Positions 7,594-15,810 of a DNA stretch of 64,000 bases are shown piece after piece. This DNA comes from CAMLHP01 sp035759745 (GTDB lineage Bacteria > Gemmatimonadota > Gemmatimonadetes > Gemmatimonadales > GWC2-71-9): positions 1-64,000 of the forward strand of contig DASTUF010000077.1 in assembly GCA_035759745.1 (NCBI GenBank), written 5' to 3'. Position numbers and translations under genes: made by a program. A model generated the notes under the pieces. The model did no database searches, was not told where the DNA came from, and saw only the letters and a list, made by a program, of their open reading frames with translations. How positions within the stretch are numbered: position 1 is the first letter of the stretch; each line of letters begins with the position of its first letter.

Positions 7594-7839
7594 GGGCCAC
7601 GATAGCGCCGAGCCGCCCGGGCTCCGTCATCATTCCATCGCCGCACCGTGCAGAACCTCGCATACCAGCCCGCGCGACCCACTTCGCACTTCACCAGACC
7701 CACACTCCCGCACCGCCCGAGACTCCCACACTCAAGCGCCCATCCATCAAGCACTTGCCAAGCCCGTTGCCGACGGCCCGCTTTTCGCACTTCTCCATTG
7801 AAAGCGACCCTCTCGCACTGACCGCAACCGATCTGGTGC
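7594..7839. other. divergent intergenic region with a degenerate 7-nt repeat
   Basis: Separates comM (minus) from the peptidase gene (plus) and should hold both promoters. On the minus strand, 7670-7735 can be phrased as loosely conserved heptads (GAGTGTG, GGAGTCT, TGCGGGA, AAGTGCG, AAGTGGG), resembling a decayed version of the heptad arrays elsewhere in the window. No gene was seen. Confidence 0.35.
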
Positions 7840-8574
7840 ATGTCCACACCCGCGCAGCACATCGCCTCGACTGACCGTCCCTCGCTGGACGCCTGGCCCC
7901 ATGCCGTCATGGGCGCGCTCGCCCTGCTGATCACCCTGATCTCGGTCCACCTGGTCCGGCTGACCTGGTTCGACACCCCGGCCTCGCAGCCGCTGAACCA
8001 GCCGGCTCCCGTCTGGCATGCCCGTCCCTCCCTGCCGCTGGCGGGCAGTGACGTGGCGGCGCAAGCGGTGGTCGCACGGCTGGCCCGGAGCGACTTCGCG
8101 GACTCGATGTTTGCGGTGCTGGGCGCCCCCAGCGCGCCGATCGGCCTGGTGGGCGAGGCTGGCCGCAAGGCCGAGCACATTGGCGAGTACATTGCCTCGC
8201 GAGACTCGATAGCGCTGGCGCCGCAGGCCATTCACTCCGATGCCCAGCTGGCCCACGCCCTGGTGCACGAGTTGGCCCACCTCTGGCTGGCGCACCACCC
8301 CGACGCCTCCGCTGCGTTCCAGCGCACCCTCCCACCGCTGGAAGACAGCTCGCGCTATGGCTTCGGCGACCGCAGTGAGCACGCCGCCGAAGCGCTGGCC
8401 CACGCGATTCAGTTCTGGCGCGCCTCCAGCATGGTGCGCGGCACCGGGGCCCAGCTTCGCCTCCTCGCCGCCTACGAGTCGATCATGCCCGGCGCCACCT
8501 CGGCGCTGGCGATGCTCGACGCCCACGGCGCCTTCTTCAACGCCGGTCTGGACACCGGGGTCCCTCTGCCATGA
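7840..8574 (+). CDS. membrane-anchored zincin-like metallopeptidase
   Basis: 244 residues: one N-terminal transmembrane segment (about 22-42, AVMGALALLITLISVHLV) and then a soluble domain. LVHELAHLWLAHH near residue 142 is a clear HExxH zinc site, and EHAAEAL about 45 residues later offers a Glu as a possible third ligand, as in gluzincins. No named family was recognised. Its TGA overlaps the ATG of the FtsH-like gene (ATGA), so the two are co-translated, which suggests a joint role in membrane protein turnover. That role is inferred only from the context. Confidence 0.75.
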   Translation: MSTPAQHIASTDRPSLDAWPHAVMGALALLITLISVHLVRLTWFDTPASQPLNQPAPVWHARPSLPLAGSDVAAQAVVARLARSDFADSMFAVLGAPSAPIGLVGEAGRKAEHIGEYIASRDSIALAPQAIHSDAQLAHALVHELAHLWLAHHPDASAAFQRTLPPLEDSSRYGFGDRSEHAAEALAHAIQFWRASSMVRGTGAQLRLLAAYESIMPGATSALAMLDAHGAFFNAGLDTGVPLP

Positions 8575-10310
8575 ACCGCCTGAAGCACCGGGTCGCGCTG
8601 GGGATCGGTACCGGCCTGGTCGCGCTGCTCGTGCTTGCCGCCGCAGTGAAGGTCTTCGCACCCGCTCCCGCCGTCAGCATCTCCTATTCGACGCTGCTCA
8701 CCGAGCTCGGCGCGAGCAAGCTGGACTCACTGGTGGTCGTTCCCGGCCGGGAGATCCTCGCCTGGCGAGGCGCTGACCGGCTTCGTGCCGCGTATACCGC
8801 CGCCGAAGTGGAACCGCTCGTCGCACGGGCGATGGCCGCCGGTACCGCTGTTGGATTTCGGAGCGGCGGAGGCGACACCCGCACCTTCGCACTGGTGGGC
8901 GCGGTGCTGCTCGTCGCCGCCGGCGCCATCGCCTTCCGCCACCGGCTGGGCGGACCGTCCGCCCAGACCGACCTCGGAGCCCGCTCGTCATCCCGCACCA
9001 CTTTCGCCGATGTGGCGGGCAACGGCGGCGCCGTGAGTGACCTGCGCGAAGTCGTGAGCTTCCTTCAGGACGGCGAAAAGTTCGCCCGAATAGGTGCGCG
9101 CGCCCCGCGCGGAATCCTGCTCTACGGTCCTCCCGGTACCGGCAAGACCCTGATGGCGCGTGCGGTGGCCGGCGAGGCCGGTGTGCCCTTCTGGACCATC
9201 TCCGGCTCCGAAGTGACCGGCTTCATCGTGGGTCTCGGCGCGCTGCGCATCAAGTCGCTGTTCCGGAAAGCCCGTCGCCAGGGCGGCGTGATCTTCATCG
9301 ACGAGCTCGACGCGCTGGGCGGGAAGCGGGGGCGGAACCAGTCACATAATGAAGACGACCGCACCCTCAACCAGCTGCTGGTGGAAATGGACGGCTTTAC
9401 GCCGTCGCAGGACGTCGTGGTGATCGCGGCGACCAACCGGCCGGACGATCTCGACGCCGCGCTGCTCCGCCCCGGCCGGTTCGACCGGTCGGTAGCCGTC
9501 GGACTGCCTACGTCGGCCGAGCGAAAGGAAATCCTCGGCCTGCATGTGCGGAATCGGCGAGTACCACTGGCGGCGGGAGTGGACCTGGGCCGCCTGGCGC
9601 GTCTGACGCCGCAGACCAGTGGCGCGGACCTGGCAAACCTGGTCAACGAGGCAGCCATCGTCGCCGCCCGGGAGGACGCAGGCACCGTCAACTGGAGCCA
9701 CGTGGAGGCAGCGCGCGACCGGATGCTGCTGGGCAAGGAACGCAGCAACCTCGAGGCGAGCTCGCAGGAATGGCGGATCGTGGCGATGCATGAGGCCGGG
9801 CATGCGCTGCTGGGCGTGCGCTGGTGTCCTGAGGACCCGCTCCACAAAGTGACCATCCTGCCCCGGGGCCAGGCGATGGGGGTGGCCTACTTCGCGCCTG
9901 ACAGCGACCGGCACCTGCACTCGAAGCGCTACCTCGAGGGCCAGATTCTCAAGGGACTGGGCGGACGCGCCGCCGAGGAAGTGCTGTTCGGCACCGATCA
10001 GGTGACCAGCGGAGCCCGCAGCGACCTCCAGCATGTCACCCGGATCGCGCGGGAGATGATCTATCACCTCGGGATGGGCGAAACGGCGGGCCTGATGGTG
10101 TACGACGCCGACGCGCCACCGAGCGACGAAGTCCGCGCGCTCATGGACCGGGAAGTACGCGCGCTGATCGACCGGCTGTACCAGGTTGCGTTGCGGACCG
10201 TGCGCAAGGATCAGGCGGCCCTGGTCGCACTGGGAGAGGCGCTGCTGGAGCACGAGACGCTGGACGGGGTGGAGGCGGTTGAGCTGCTAGGCGTAGGGCG
10301 TGTGGCGTAG
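8571..10310 (+). CDS. FtsH-like membrane AAA+ zinc metalloprotease
   Basis: 579 residues. Two transmembrane segments (about 7-27 and 105-125) flank a short periplasmic part. The AAA module has Walker A GPPGTGKT (about 185), Walker B VIFIDELDAL (about 240) and the second region of homology ATNRPDDLDAALLRPGRFDR. The M41 protease has HEAGH near 406 and the distal Asp in SGARSDLQHVTRIA. The pore loop reads TGFIVGLGA rather than the usual MFVGVGA, a divergence that could affect substrate gripping. It is shorter than canonical FtsH and probably a paralogue. The C-terminal codons GVGRVA and the TAG stop are written by the GCGTAGG repeat array. Confidence 0.9.
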   Translation: MNRLKHRVALGIGTGLVALLVLAAAVKVFAPAPAVSISYSTLLTELGASKLDSLVVVPGREILAWRGADRLRAAYTAAEVEPLVARAMAAGTAVGFRSGGGDTRTFALVGAVLLVAAGAIAFRHRLGGPSAQTDLGARSSSRTTFADVAGNGGAVSDLREVVSFLQDGEKFARIGARAPRGILLYGPPGTGKTLMARAVAGEAGVPFWTISGSEVTGFIVGLGALRIKSLFRKARRQGGVIFIDELDALGGKRGRNQSHNEDDRTLNQLLVEMDGFTPSQDVVVIAATNRPDDLDAALLRPGRFDRSVAVGLPTSAERKEILGLHVRNRRVPLAAGVDLGRLARLTPQTSGADLANLVNEAAIVAAREDAGTVNWSHVEAARDRMLLGKERSNLEASSQEWRIVAMHEAGHALLGVRWCPEDPLHKVTILPRGQAMGVAYFAPDSDRHLHSKRYLEGQILKGLGGRAAEEVLFGTDQVTSGARSDLQHVTRIAREMIYHLGMGETAGLMVYDADAPPSDEVRALMDREVRALIDRLYQVALRTVRKDQAALVALGEALLEHETLDGVEAVELLGVGRVA

Positions 10311-10358
10311 GGCGTAGGGCGTGGGACCTCACGCCCCACGCCTCACGCCTCACGCCCA
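10291..10358. repeat. inverted 7-nt repeat array at a convergent gene junction
   Basis: Five heptads of GCGTAGG type (10291-10325), a 5-nt turn, then four of ACGCCTC type (10331-10358), roughly the reverse complement. RNA from either direction would fold into a long imperfect hairpin, so it may be a bidirectional terminator. The array extends into both coding regions: the FtsH-like TAG (10308-10310) lies in a GCGTAGG unit and the kinase TGA (10343-10345) in an ACGCCTC unit. Confidence 0.85.
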
Positions 10359-13300
10359 AACTTCACTTCCACAGAAGTGCGACCATCTTCGCTCTCCACT
10401 GTCACCCTCGCGCCCCAGCTCTCCACCAGCCGTTTCACAATCGCGAGCCCCAGGCCCGATCCACTCGTGTTAGTGGAGAACTGCGGCTCGAAGACCCTCG
10501 GCAGCAACTCCGCAGGGATACCCACGCCATCGTCGCTGACGGCCAGCAGGCCGTTGCTGACGCGGACGTGCACCTTCCTCGCGCCGGCGGCGCGGGCGTT
10601 CTCCAGCAGGTTGACCAGCACTTCCTTTACTTCATCCTTTCGGGCGCCGACCATGACACCGCTCGCTGCTTCGAGTGCGACCGCCGCCGCCTCGCCTGCC
10701 CCCGCCAGCGCGTAGAGCTGCACCACCTCGGCCGCCGTGGTTCCCAGGTCCACTGTCTCGAGCGGCGTGGGAGCTTCGGGCGGCGCGGCGAATCGGCTGA
10801 ACGCGCGGGCGATGGTGTCGAGCCGATCGATTTCCGAAAGAATCCTGCCGCTGGTCTCGTCCAGGACCGCACCGAAGTCGGCCCTGCCTCCCTTGTACAC
10901 CCGCTGCAGGTGCTGGATGCCCAGCCGCACCGGCGTCAGCGGATTCTTGATCTCGTGCGCCACCTGGCGCGCCATGTCGCCCCACGCGAGCACCCGCTCC
11001 GCCCGTGACACGTCGGTCACGTCGGTCATCGCCAGCACGATGCCGCTCAGCTCGGTGCCCAGCGGTGCGATCTCCAGCGACACCCGGCGCTCGCCCACCG
11101 TGAACTCGGCGGCGTCGCGGATGGTGGCCGGGTCGCGAAGCGCACGCGTCACCTCGTCGCCGACTTCGGCCCACGCCGATGCCAGCCGGGCGCCGAACTC
11201 GTCGCCTTCCGTCAACGTACACCCCAGCAGTTCGCGCGCGCTGCGATTCGCCAGCATCACTTTGCCGTCCGGATCCAGCGCAACCACACCCGTGGTCACG
11301 GTCGCCAGCACCGTCGCCGTGCGCCGGCGCGCCTGCTCCAGTGCGGCCTGGCTGGCGCGGACATCGGCGGCCATTCGCTGGAAGGCGCCGAATACCGGTT
11401 CGAACTCCACCGGCGGGGTTGACGTCGGCAATGGCGTGGCTTCGCCCTGGCCCAGCGCGATGGCGGACCGCCGCAGGTCCGCCACCGGCCGGCTGAGCGC
11501 CCGTGACGCAACCCTGGCCCCAAACGCTGCCGCTGCGATGCCGGCAAGTGTCGCCAGCAGCAGCACGAATGCGAGTTCCCGCTGCTCCCCGTTGACGTCG
11601 AGGCTGGTGCCTGGTTGCGGCGTTGCCAGCACCCCCAGTCCACTCGGGGGCCCGAATTCCACCACCCGGAATCCGACCCGGTCGGCCAGTTCCGGCACCG
11701 CGCCGGCGCGCATCACTTCCTGCTCGCCGTCCAGCGCCAGCGCCTGGAACGCACCCGGGTCCATCAGCGGCGGAATGATGCCGAGGTCACCCAGCACCGG
11801 GGCGCTGGTGGCGACGAGCGATCCGCCCCGGTAGAGCGCAAGGTCGGCGTTTACCCGCTCGCCCAGTCCGGCAAGGGCCTGGTCCACCGGCGCGCCGGGC
11901 GACCGCAACAGATCCTGAGCGCCCTGTGCCGCGTCCCGCAGCGTCTGTGCGATCAGCAGGTCACGTCCGCGCCGCGCCTCGTCACCGAAGTGCGAAAAGG
12001 ACCAGAGCGCGAACGCCACCGTGGGCAGCACAAAGAAGAGCGCGAGGGCCAGCGCCAGCCGCAGCCGGAACGAGCCCAGGATTCGGCGCCACCCGAGGTG
12101 CAACCCGCTGGCGCCGCTCAATGCCCTGAAGGCCAGCCAGAGCGCGCCGAGCACGCTCATGTCGAGCACGATGAACAGCAGTCCGCGCACTGCAAGCGAG
12201 TAGGGAGAGCTGAGCGTCACTCGTGCTGTCACTTCGCGGATTCCGCCCGGCAGCGGTACCGGCCCCACCAGTCGCAGGATCCGTCCGTCGCGGCTCCAGC
12301 CTGAGGAGCCGGTGGGCGTTGCCTCGTCCACCCGCGGGCCAAGCAGCAATCGGTACCCGGGTGCCGGCCGCGAACCGGGAGCCAGCAGATGCCCCAGCCG
12401 GCTGCGAGCGACCAGCGCGGTGCGAGGCGCTGCCACCACCACCAGCGCGCGCTGCCCCCGAAGCCGCAGCGCGAGTACGTGGTGCGCACCGGGCGCGGCT
12501 CCTATCAGGCGGATGTCCAGTGCGCCGGCGCTGTCAGGCAACTCACGTGCGATGGCGTGGAGCACGTCGCCGGGAACGCTCAGCGAGTCGAGCGCCAGGT
12601 GGGCCGTTGCGCCTTCCGTGTCGCCGAAGATCCAGAGCTCGACCGGGAACTGCCTCCGTGCGAGTTCGGAGCCTTGCCAGAGCGCGTAGAGGTCGGCAGC
12701 GGTGGACGGGTCGGGGGAGGCCACCGCATCCCGCGCCAGCGCGGCCAATGCAGGTACGGCGAAGGGGTCGGGCCCCTGCGCCAGTCGGGACACATCGGTC
12801 TGGGCCGCCATGGGAGCCGCTTCCGCGTGGGCCCGCCACAGTTCCAGAGAGGCGAACACACCCAGCGTCGCGGCGATGGCGGCGATCGTGACCGGTACCC
12901 GCGCGGGCAGCACCGCCAGACCGATTGCGACGGCATACCCCAGCACGACCCCGATCGGCCAGCTTGCGCCGGGGCCCCACGTGAATGTCAGCACCAGACT
13001 GAGCGCGGCGGCGAGCCCGGCACCGACGACCGGGAGGTGCCGCGCCCACGAAGGCGAGTTCCCTCGCAGCAGGGCTGCTGCGGCCACGGCAAGCGGGGCA
13101 GCGATCAGCACCAGGCTCAGCTGCCACAGTACCCATTGCCCCAGCGATGGCGCTGGAGGCATCGGTGCAAGCGCGCCGCCGAAATGCCACAGCGCAGCGG
13201 CCGACAGGAGTGTGAGCGCCAGGGCGACGATTCGATGCGTCACGCCGGTGCGCGCGGCTCCGCGCCAGAGCCAGACCGCGCCCAGCAGCAGGAAGAGCCC

Positions 13301-14338
13301 AGTCAGCGCCAGGGCGCCGGATGACTCCGAGAAGGGACCGAGGAGGGGTTCGCGCAGCGCCGCAGTCCCGAGCGATTCGGGCAGGCCGAGTAGCGCGCCA
13401 ACCGGCGCGCGCGCCGCCAGCCAGAGCAGGCCGGCCAGCAGGGTGGTGCGCGAGGCGGGAGATCGCGCGATCGCCAGGGCCACGAGCATCGCAAGCACGG
13501 CAAGTGCCAGCGCGACTCTACCGCCCCGCAACAGCACCCGGCCGCGGGCCTCGGCCTGGGAGGGCGGAACCGGCTGCACGCTGAAGAGCAGACGGTCTCC
13601 GGCGGTGGTCGGCTCGGCGTAGTCGAAGACATCCGCCTCGTCGTGCAGGTCGGCACCGGCGGGATGTACCAGGATGCCGACTTCGGTGGAGCGCCGGAAT
13701 CGCTCCGCCACACTGCGGTCGCGGTCGGCAACGGCGGAGTCGGCCCAGATGAGCACGCTCGCCACCGACGTTCCACCCTCGGAGTGGCGACGAGTCTCCA
13801 GCAGTACGTAGTTTCCGGAGACCCGCACCGCGACGGAATCGCCGGTGGCCCGTGGTGGAAGCCTATGGCGGCCAGCCCAGGCCCAGGGCGCACCATGCTC
13901 GTCAAGGATGGCGACCGCCATTTCGGCGCCACCGGTGGGCACGGCGGCCTCCAGTGCGCGGAAGGCGGCGGGCCGCTCGAGCGCGGAAGCGGCGTCGGCG
14001 ATACGCGCCAGCCGGCTGGCGCCGCGCAGCGCACGCCGGAGTTCACCGCCGACGCTGTTGCCGTATGCTTCGAGCCGGCGCTCCCGCTCCGCGGGCCACT
14101 GACGGTCGATGGACCGCGCCGAGAGTGCCGTCATGGCCGACTGCGCGGCGAGCAGGGCGAGCAGGGATGCCAGCAGCCAGCGGGTCCGGTCCTGCCGCCG
14201 AAGCAGCAGCATCGCCGCGACGGCGGCGAACCCCGCGGCAAGCCACGCCCAGCCCAGCGGCGATCCGCGCAACCACTCGGCGGTGGCCAACGCCACCGCG
14301 AGCATCACCACCACCCACCAGCGATCCACATGCCTCAC
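10343..14338 (-). CDS. large multi-pass membrane histidine kinase (HAMP-PAS-HisKA-HATPase)
   Basis: About 1331 residues from GTG at 14338; GTG 14329 or ATG 14305 are alternatives. Three N-terminal transmembrane segments are followed by an extracytoplasmic region, a block of many transmembrane helices (about 270-580), a second extracytoplasmic region, two more helices, a third sensory loop, a transmembrane segment running into HAMP (ALSRPVADLRRSAIALGQGE) and a PAS domain (TGVVALDPDGKVMLANRSA). The kinase core has RQVAHEIKNPLTPVRLGIQH, His near residue 1125, as in NtrY-type kinases. The ATPase end has NLLENARAAG, DDGVGIP and SGLGLAIV. No response regulator is adjacent, so its partner is elsewhere. 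The tail FGREA and stop come from the repeat array. Three separate sensory loops in one kinase is unusual. Confidence 0.88.
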   Translation of the reverse strand: MRHVDRWWVVVMLAVALATAEWLRGSPLGWAWLAAGFAAVAAMLLLRRQDRTRWLLASLLALLAAQSAMTALSARSIDRQWPAERERRLEAYGNSVGGELRRALRGASRLARIADAASALERPAAFRALEAAVPTGGAEMAVAILDEHGAPWAWAGRHRLPPRATGDSVAVRVSGNYVLLETRRHSEGGTSVASVLIWADSAVADRDRSVAERFRRSTEVGILVHPAGADLHDEADVFDYAEPTTAGDRLLFSVQPVPPSQAEARGRVLLRGGRVALALAVLAMLVALAIARSPASRTTLLAGLLWLAARAPVGALLGLPESLGTAALREPLLGPFSESSGALALTGLFLLLGAVWLWRGAARTGVTHRIVALALTLLSAAALWHFGGALAPMPPAPSLGQWVLWQLSLVLIAAPLAVAAAALLRGNSPSWARHLPVVGAGLAAALSLVLTFTWGPGASWPIGVVLGYAVAIGLAVLPARVPVTIAAIAATLGVFASLELWRAHAEAAPMAAQTDVSRLAQGPDPFAVPALAALARDAVASPDPSTAADLYALWQGSELARRQFPVELWIFGDTEGATAHLALDSLSVPGDVLHAIARELPDSAGALDIRLIGAAPGAHHVLALRLRGQRALVVVAAPRTALVARSRLGHLLAPGSRPAPGYRLLLGPRVDEATPTGSSGWSRDGRILRLVGPVPLPGGIREVTARVTLSSPYSLAVRGLLFIVLDMSVLGALWLAFRALSGASGLHLGWRRILGSFRLRLALALALFFVLPTVAFALWSFSHFGDEARRGRDLLIAQTLRDAAQGAQDLLRSPGAPVDQALAGLGERVNADLALYRGGSLVATSAPVLGDLGIIPPLMDPGAFQALALDGEQEVMRAGAVPELADRVGFRVVEFGPPSGLGVLATPQPGTSLDVNGEQRELAFVLLLATLAGIAAAAFGARVASRALSRPVADLRRSAIALGQGEATPLPTSTPPVEFEPVFGAFQRMAADVRASQAALEQARRRTATVLATVTTGVVALDPDGKVMLANRSARELLGCTLTEGDEFGARLASAWAEVGDEVTRALRDPATIRDAAEFTVGERRVSLEIAPLGTELSGIVLAMTDVTDVSRAERVLAWGDMARQVAHEIKNPLTPVRLGIQHLQRVYKGGRADFGAVLDETSGRILSEIDRLDTIARAFSRFAAPPEAPTPLETVDLGTTAAEVVQLYALAGAGEAAAVALEAASGVMVGARKDEVKEVLVNLLENARAAGARKVHVRVSNGLLAVSDDGVGIPAELLPRVFEPQFSTNTSGSGLGLAIVKRLVESWGARVTVESEDGRTSVEVKFGREA

Positions 14339-14356
14339 GAAGGCCGTCCCTGGAGA

Positions 14357-15046
14357 ATGAAGGAGATGAACCCCGGCAACCTGCGGGAGCATCTCGAGGC
14401 ACGGCCCGCACTGATCGTGCCGGTCGGCACCACCGAGCAGCACGGACCCCACCTGCCGCTGGGTTGCGATACCATCATCGTGGAGCGATTGGCGGATGAC
14501 TTGTCGGCCGAATCCGGCGTCCCCCGAACCCCGACAGTGGAATACGGGGTACATACCCCGACACCGTCATTCCCCGGAGGTGCGTCGGTTTCGCGCAAGA
14601 CGCTGCATCGCGTCATGAACGAACTTATCGAGTCCTGGGAGGTGGGGGCAGGAGTCCGCGAGTTCCTGATTCTCACGGCCCAGGCCAACGACGCCCACCA
14701 GGAGGCGCTCAGCACTATCCGCACCGAGGTCAGCCAAGTACTGGTGGTGGACATCTTCTCGCTCGACTTCACCGGCCTGCTGGAACGGCCCGACCTGCCG
14801 GTCCAGGGCGGCGAGCTCGACACTTCCCTGCTGCTCCACATAGCGCCTGACCTGGTCCGGATGGATCTGGCTCGCGACTACCTGCCGCCCAGTGGGCGTG
14901 ACCGGTTCAAGCCCGGCTCGAGCAAGCGGCTGCCGGAAGGCTTTCCCGGCTCGGTCGGGTATCCCTCGTTGGCCACAGCCGAGAAGGGCGAACGGCTGTA
15001 TACTTTCATGCTGGAGCAGGTGCGCCGATGCCTGCAGCAATGTTGA
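14357..15046 (+). CDS. creatininase-family hydrolase-like protein with altered metal site
   Basis: About 230 residues from ATG 14357, or 227 from ATG 14366, which has GGAG 10 nt upstream and may be the true start. VPVGTTEQHGPHLPLGCD (about 22-39) carries the first Glu, His and Asp ligands of the creatininase/MftE amidohydrolase fold. GGELDTSLLL keeps the later Glu of the GExxTS motif. The segment normally NGHGGN reads TAQANDAH, so the usual central His ligand is missing, and the DxHAG His is also replaced. Catalysis may be altered or lost. It is divergent from the kinase gene (18 nt between starts) and overlaps nothing else of known function. Confidence 0.75.
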   Translation: MKEMNPGNLREHLEARPALIVPVGTTEQHGPHLPLGCDTIIVERLADDLSAESGVPRTPTVEYGVHTPTPSFPGGASVSRKTLHRVMNELIESWEVGAGVREFLILTAQANDAHQEALSTIRTEVSQVLVVDIFSLDFTGLLERPDLPVQGGELDTSLLLHIAPDLVRMDLARDYLPPSGRDRFKPGSSKRLPEGFPGSVGYPSLATAEKGERLYTFMLEQVRRCLQQC

Positions 15047-15063
15047 CCCCCGGGAGATCCCGC

Positions 15064-15687
15064 ATGCGCCTTGCCGCTCTGCTGCTTGTGCTTGCCGCCT
15101 CGCCCGCGTTCGCGCAGGCGGGGGGACGGGTTCTCGTGGTCTCCAGGGGAGGCGCCGAGATCGGGCGGGAGCAGTTCACCCTGACCGACGGCCGGGACCG
15201 GGACGCCGCAGGGACGACGCTGGTCATTTCCAGCTCGTACCCGGGCGAATCGCCGGTGCAGAATCTCGATGTGAAGCTCCAGCGCGACGATTCGGGCCAG
15301 TTGATGCTCTTTCAGATGGACGTGAAGGGCGCCGGCGGCACGACCCACATCCTGGCCGCGGGTCAGGGCGCGCGGCTGCTCCTCCAGACCGTGGCCGAGA
15401 ACGAGAAGGCTGGCCGGGAGTTGCCGGGCGGCCGCAACCTGGTGCTGCTGGACGACCAGGCACTCATGCTCTATCAGGCGGTGGCCGACCTCGCCACGGA
15501 ATCGGGAGCCCGGCTGATTGCCATCGAACCTCGCACCGGCGCGCGCTCACAGATCACAGCCACCCGTGCAGCCGGCGGAAACGTGGCATTGAGTGGCGGG
15601 GTGACCGGCACGCTGGGTGTTGACGCTCAGGGCCTGCTCACCAGTGTCGATCTGCCGTCGTCGGGTCTCTCCGCCCAGGTCCGCTGA
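15064..15687 (+). CDS. hypothetical secreted protein
   Basis: 207 residues. ATG 15064 is preferred to the earlier ATG at 15028 because GGGAGA sits just upstream and the protein then begins with a signal peptide (MRLAALLLVLAASPAFA, cleavage before Q). The mature part is beta-rich (RVLVVSRGGAEIGREQFTL, then TTLVISSSYPG) with no recognisable catalytic motif; repeated short strands suggest a lipid- or outer-membrane-related fold, but this is a guess. It lies 17 nt after the creatininase-like gene and is probably co-transcribed with it. Confidence 0.7.
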   Translation: MRLAALLLVLAASPAFAQAGGRVLVVSRGGAEIGREQFTLTDGRDRDAAGTTLVISSSYPGESPVQNLDVKLQRDDSGQLMLFQMDVKGAGGTTHILAAGQGARLLLQTVAENEKAGRELPGGRNLVLLDDQALMLYQAVADLATESGARLIAIEPRTGARSQITATRAAGGNVALSGGVTGTLGVDAQGLLTSVDLPSSGLSAQVR

Positions 15688-15740
15688 GCCCTCAGCGTTC
15701 GCAAGTCACGATCCTACATCATTATCGAGGCATGTCGTCG

Positions 15741-15755
15741 CAAGGTGAAACCTTG
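15741..15755. promoter_or_regulatory. short palindrome upstream of the export operon (candidate operator)
   Basis: CAAGGT-GAA-ACCTTG is a perfect 6-bp inverted repeat about 55 nt before the tolC start, in the 123-nt gap after the secreted-protein gene. Its size and place suit a dimeric repressor, but no regulator gene is adjacent and such a short palindrome can occur by chance. Confidence 0.35.
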
Positions 15756-15810
15756 GGGCGGCCCTGCCCGTAAGTGCCTCCGACTCTGCCACCTGATGAG
15801 GAAATCTCGC

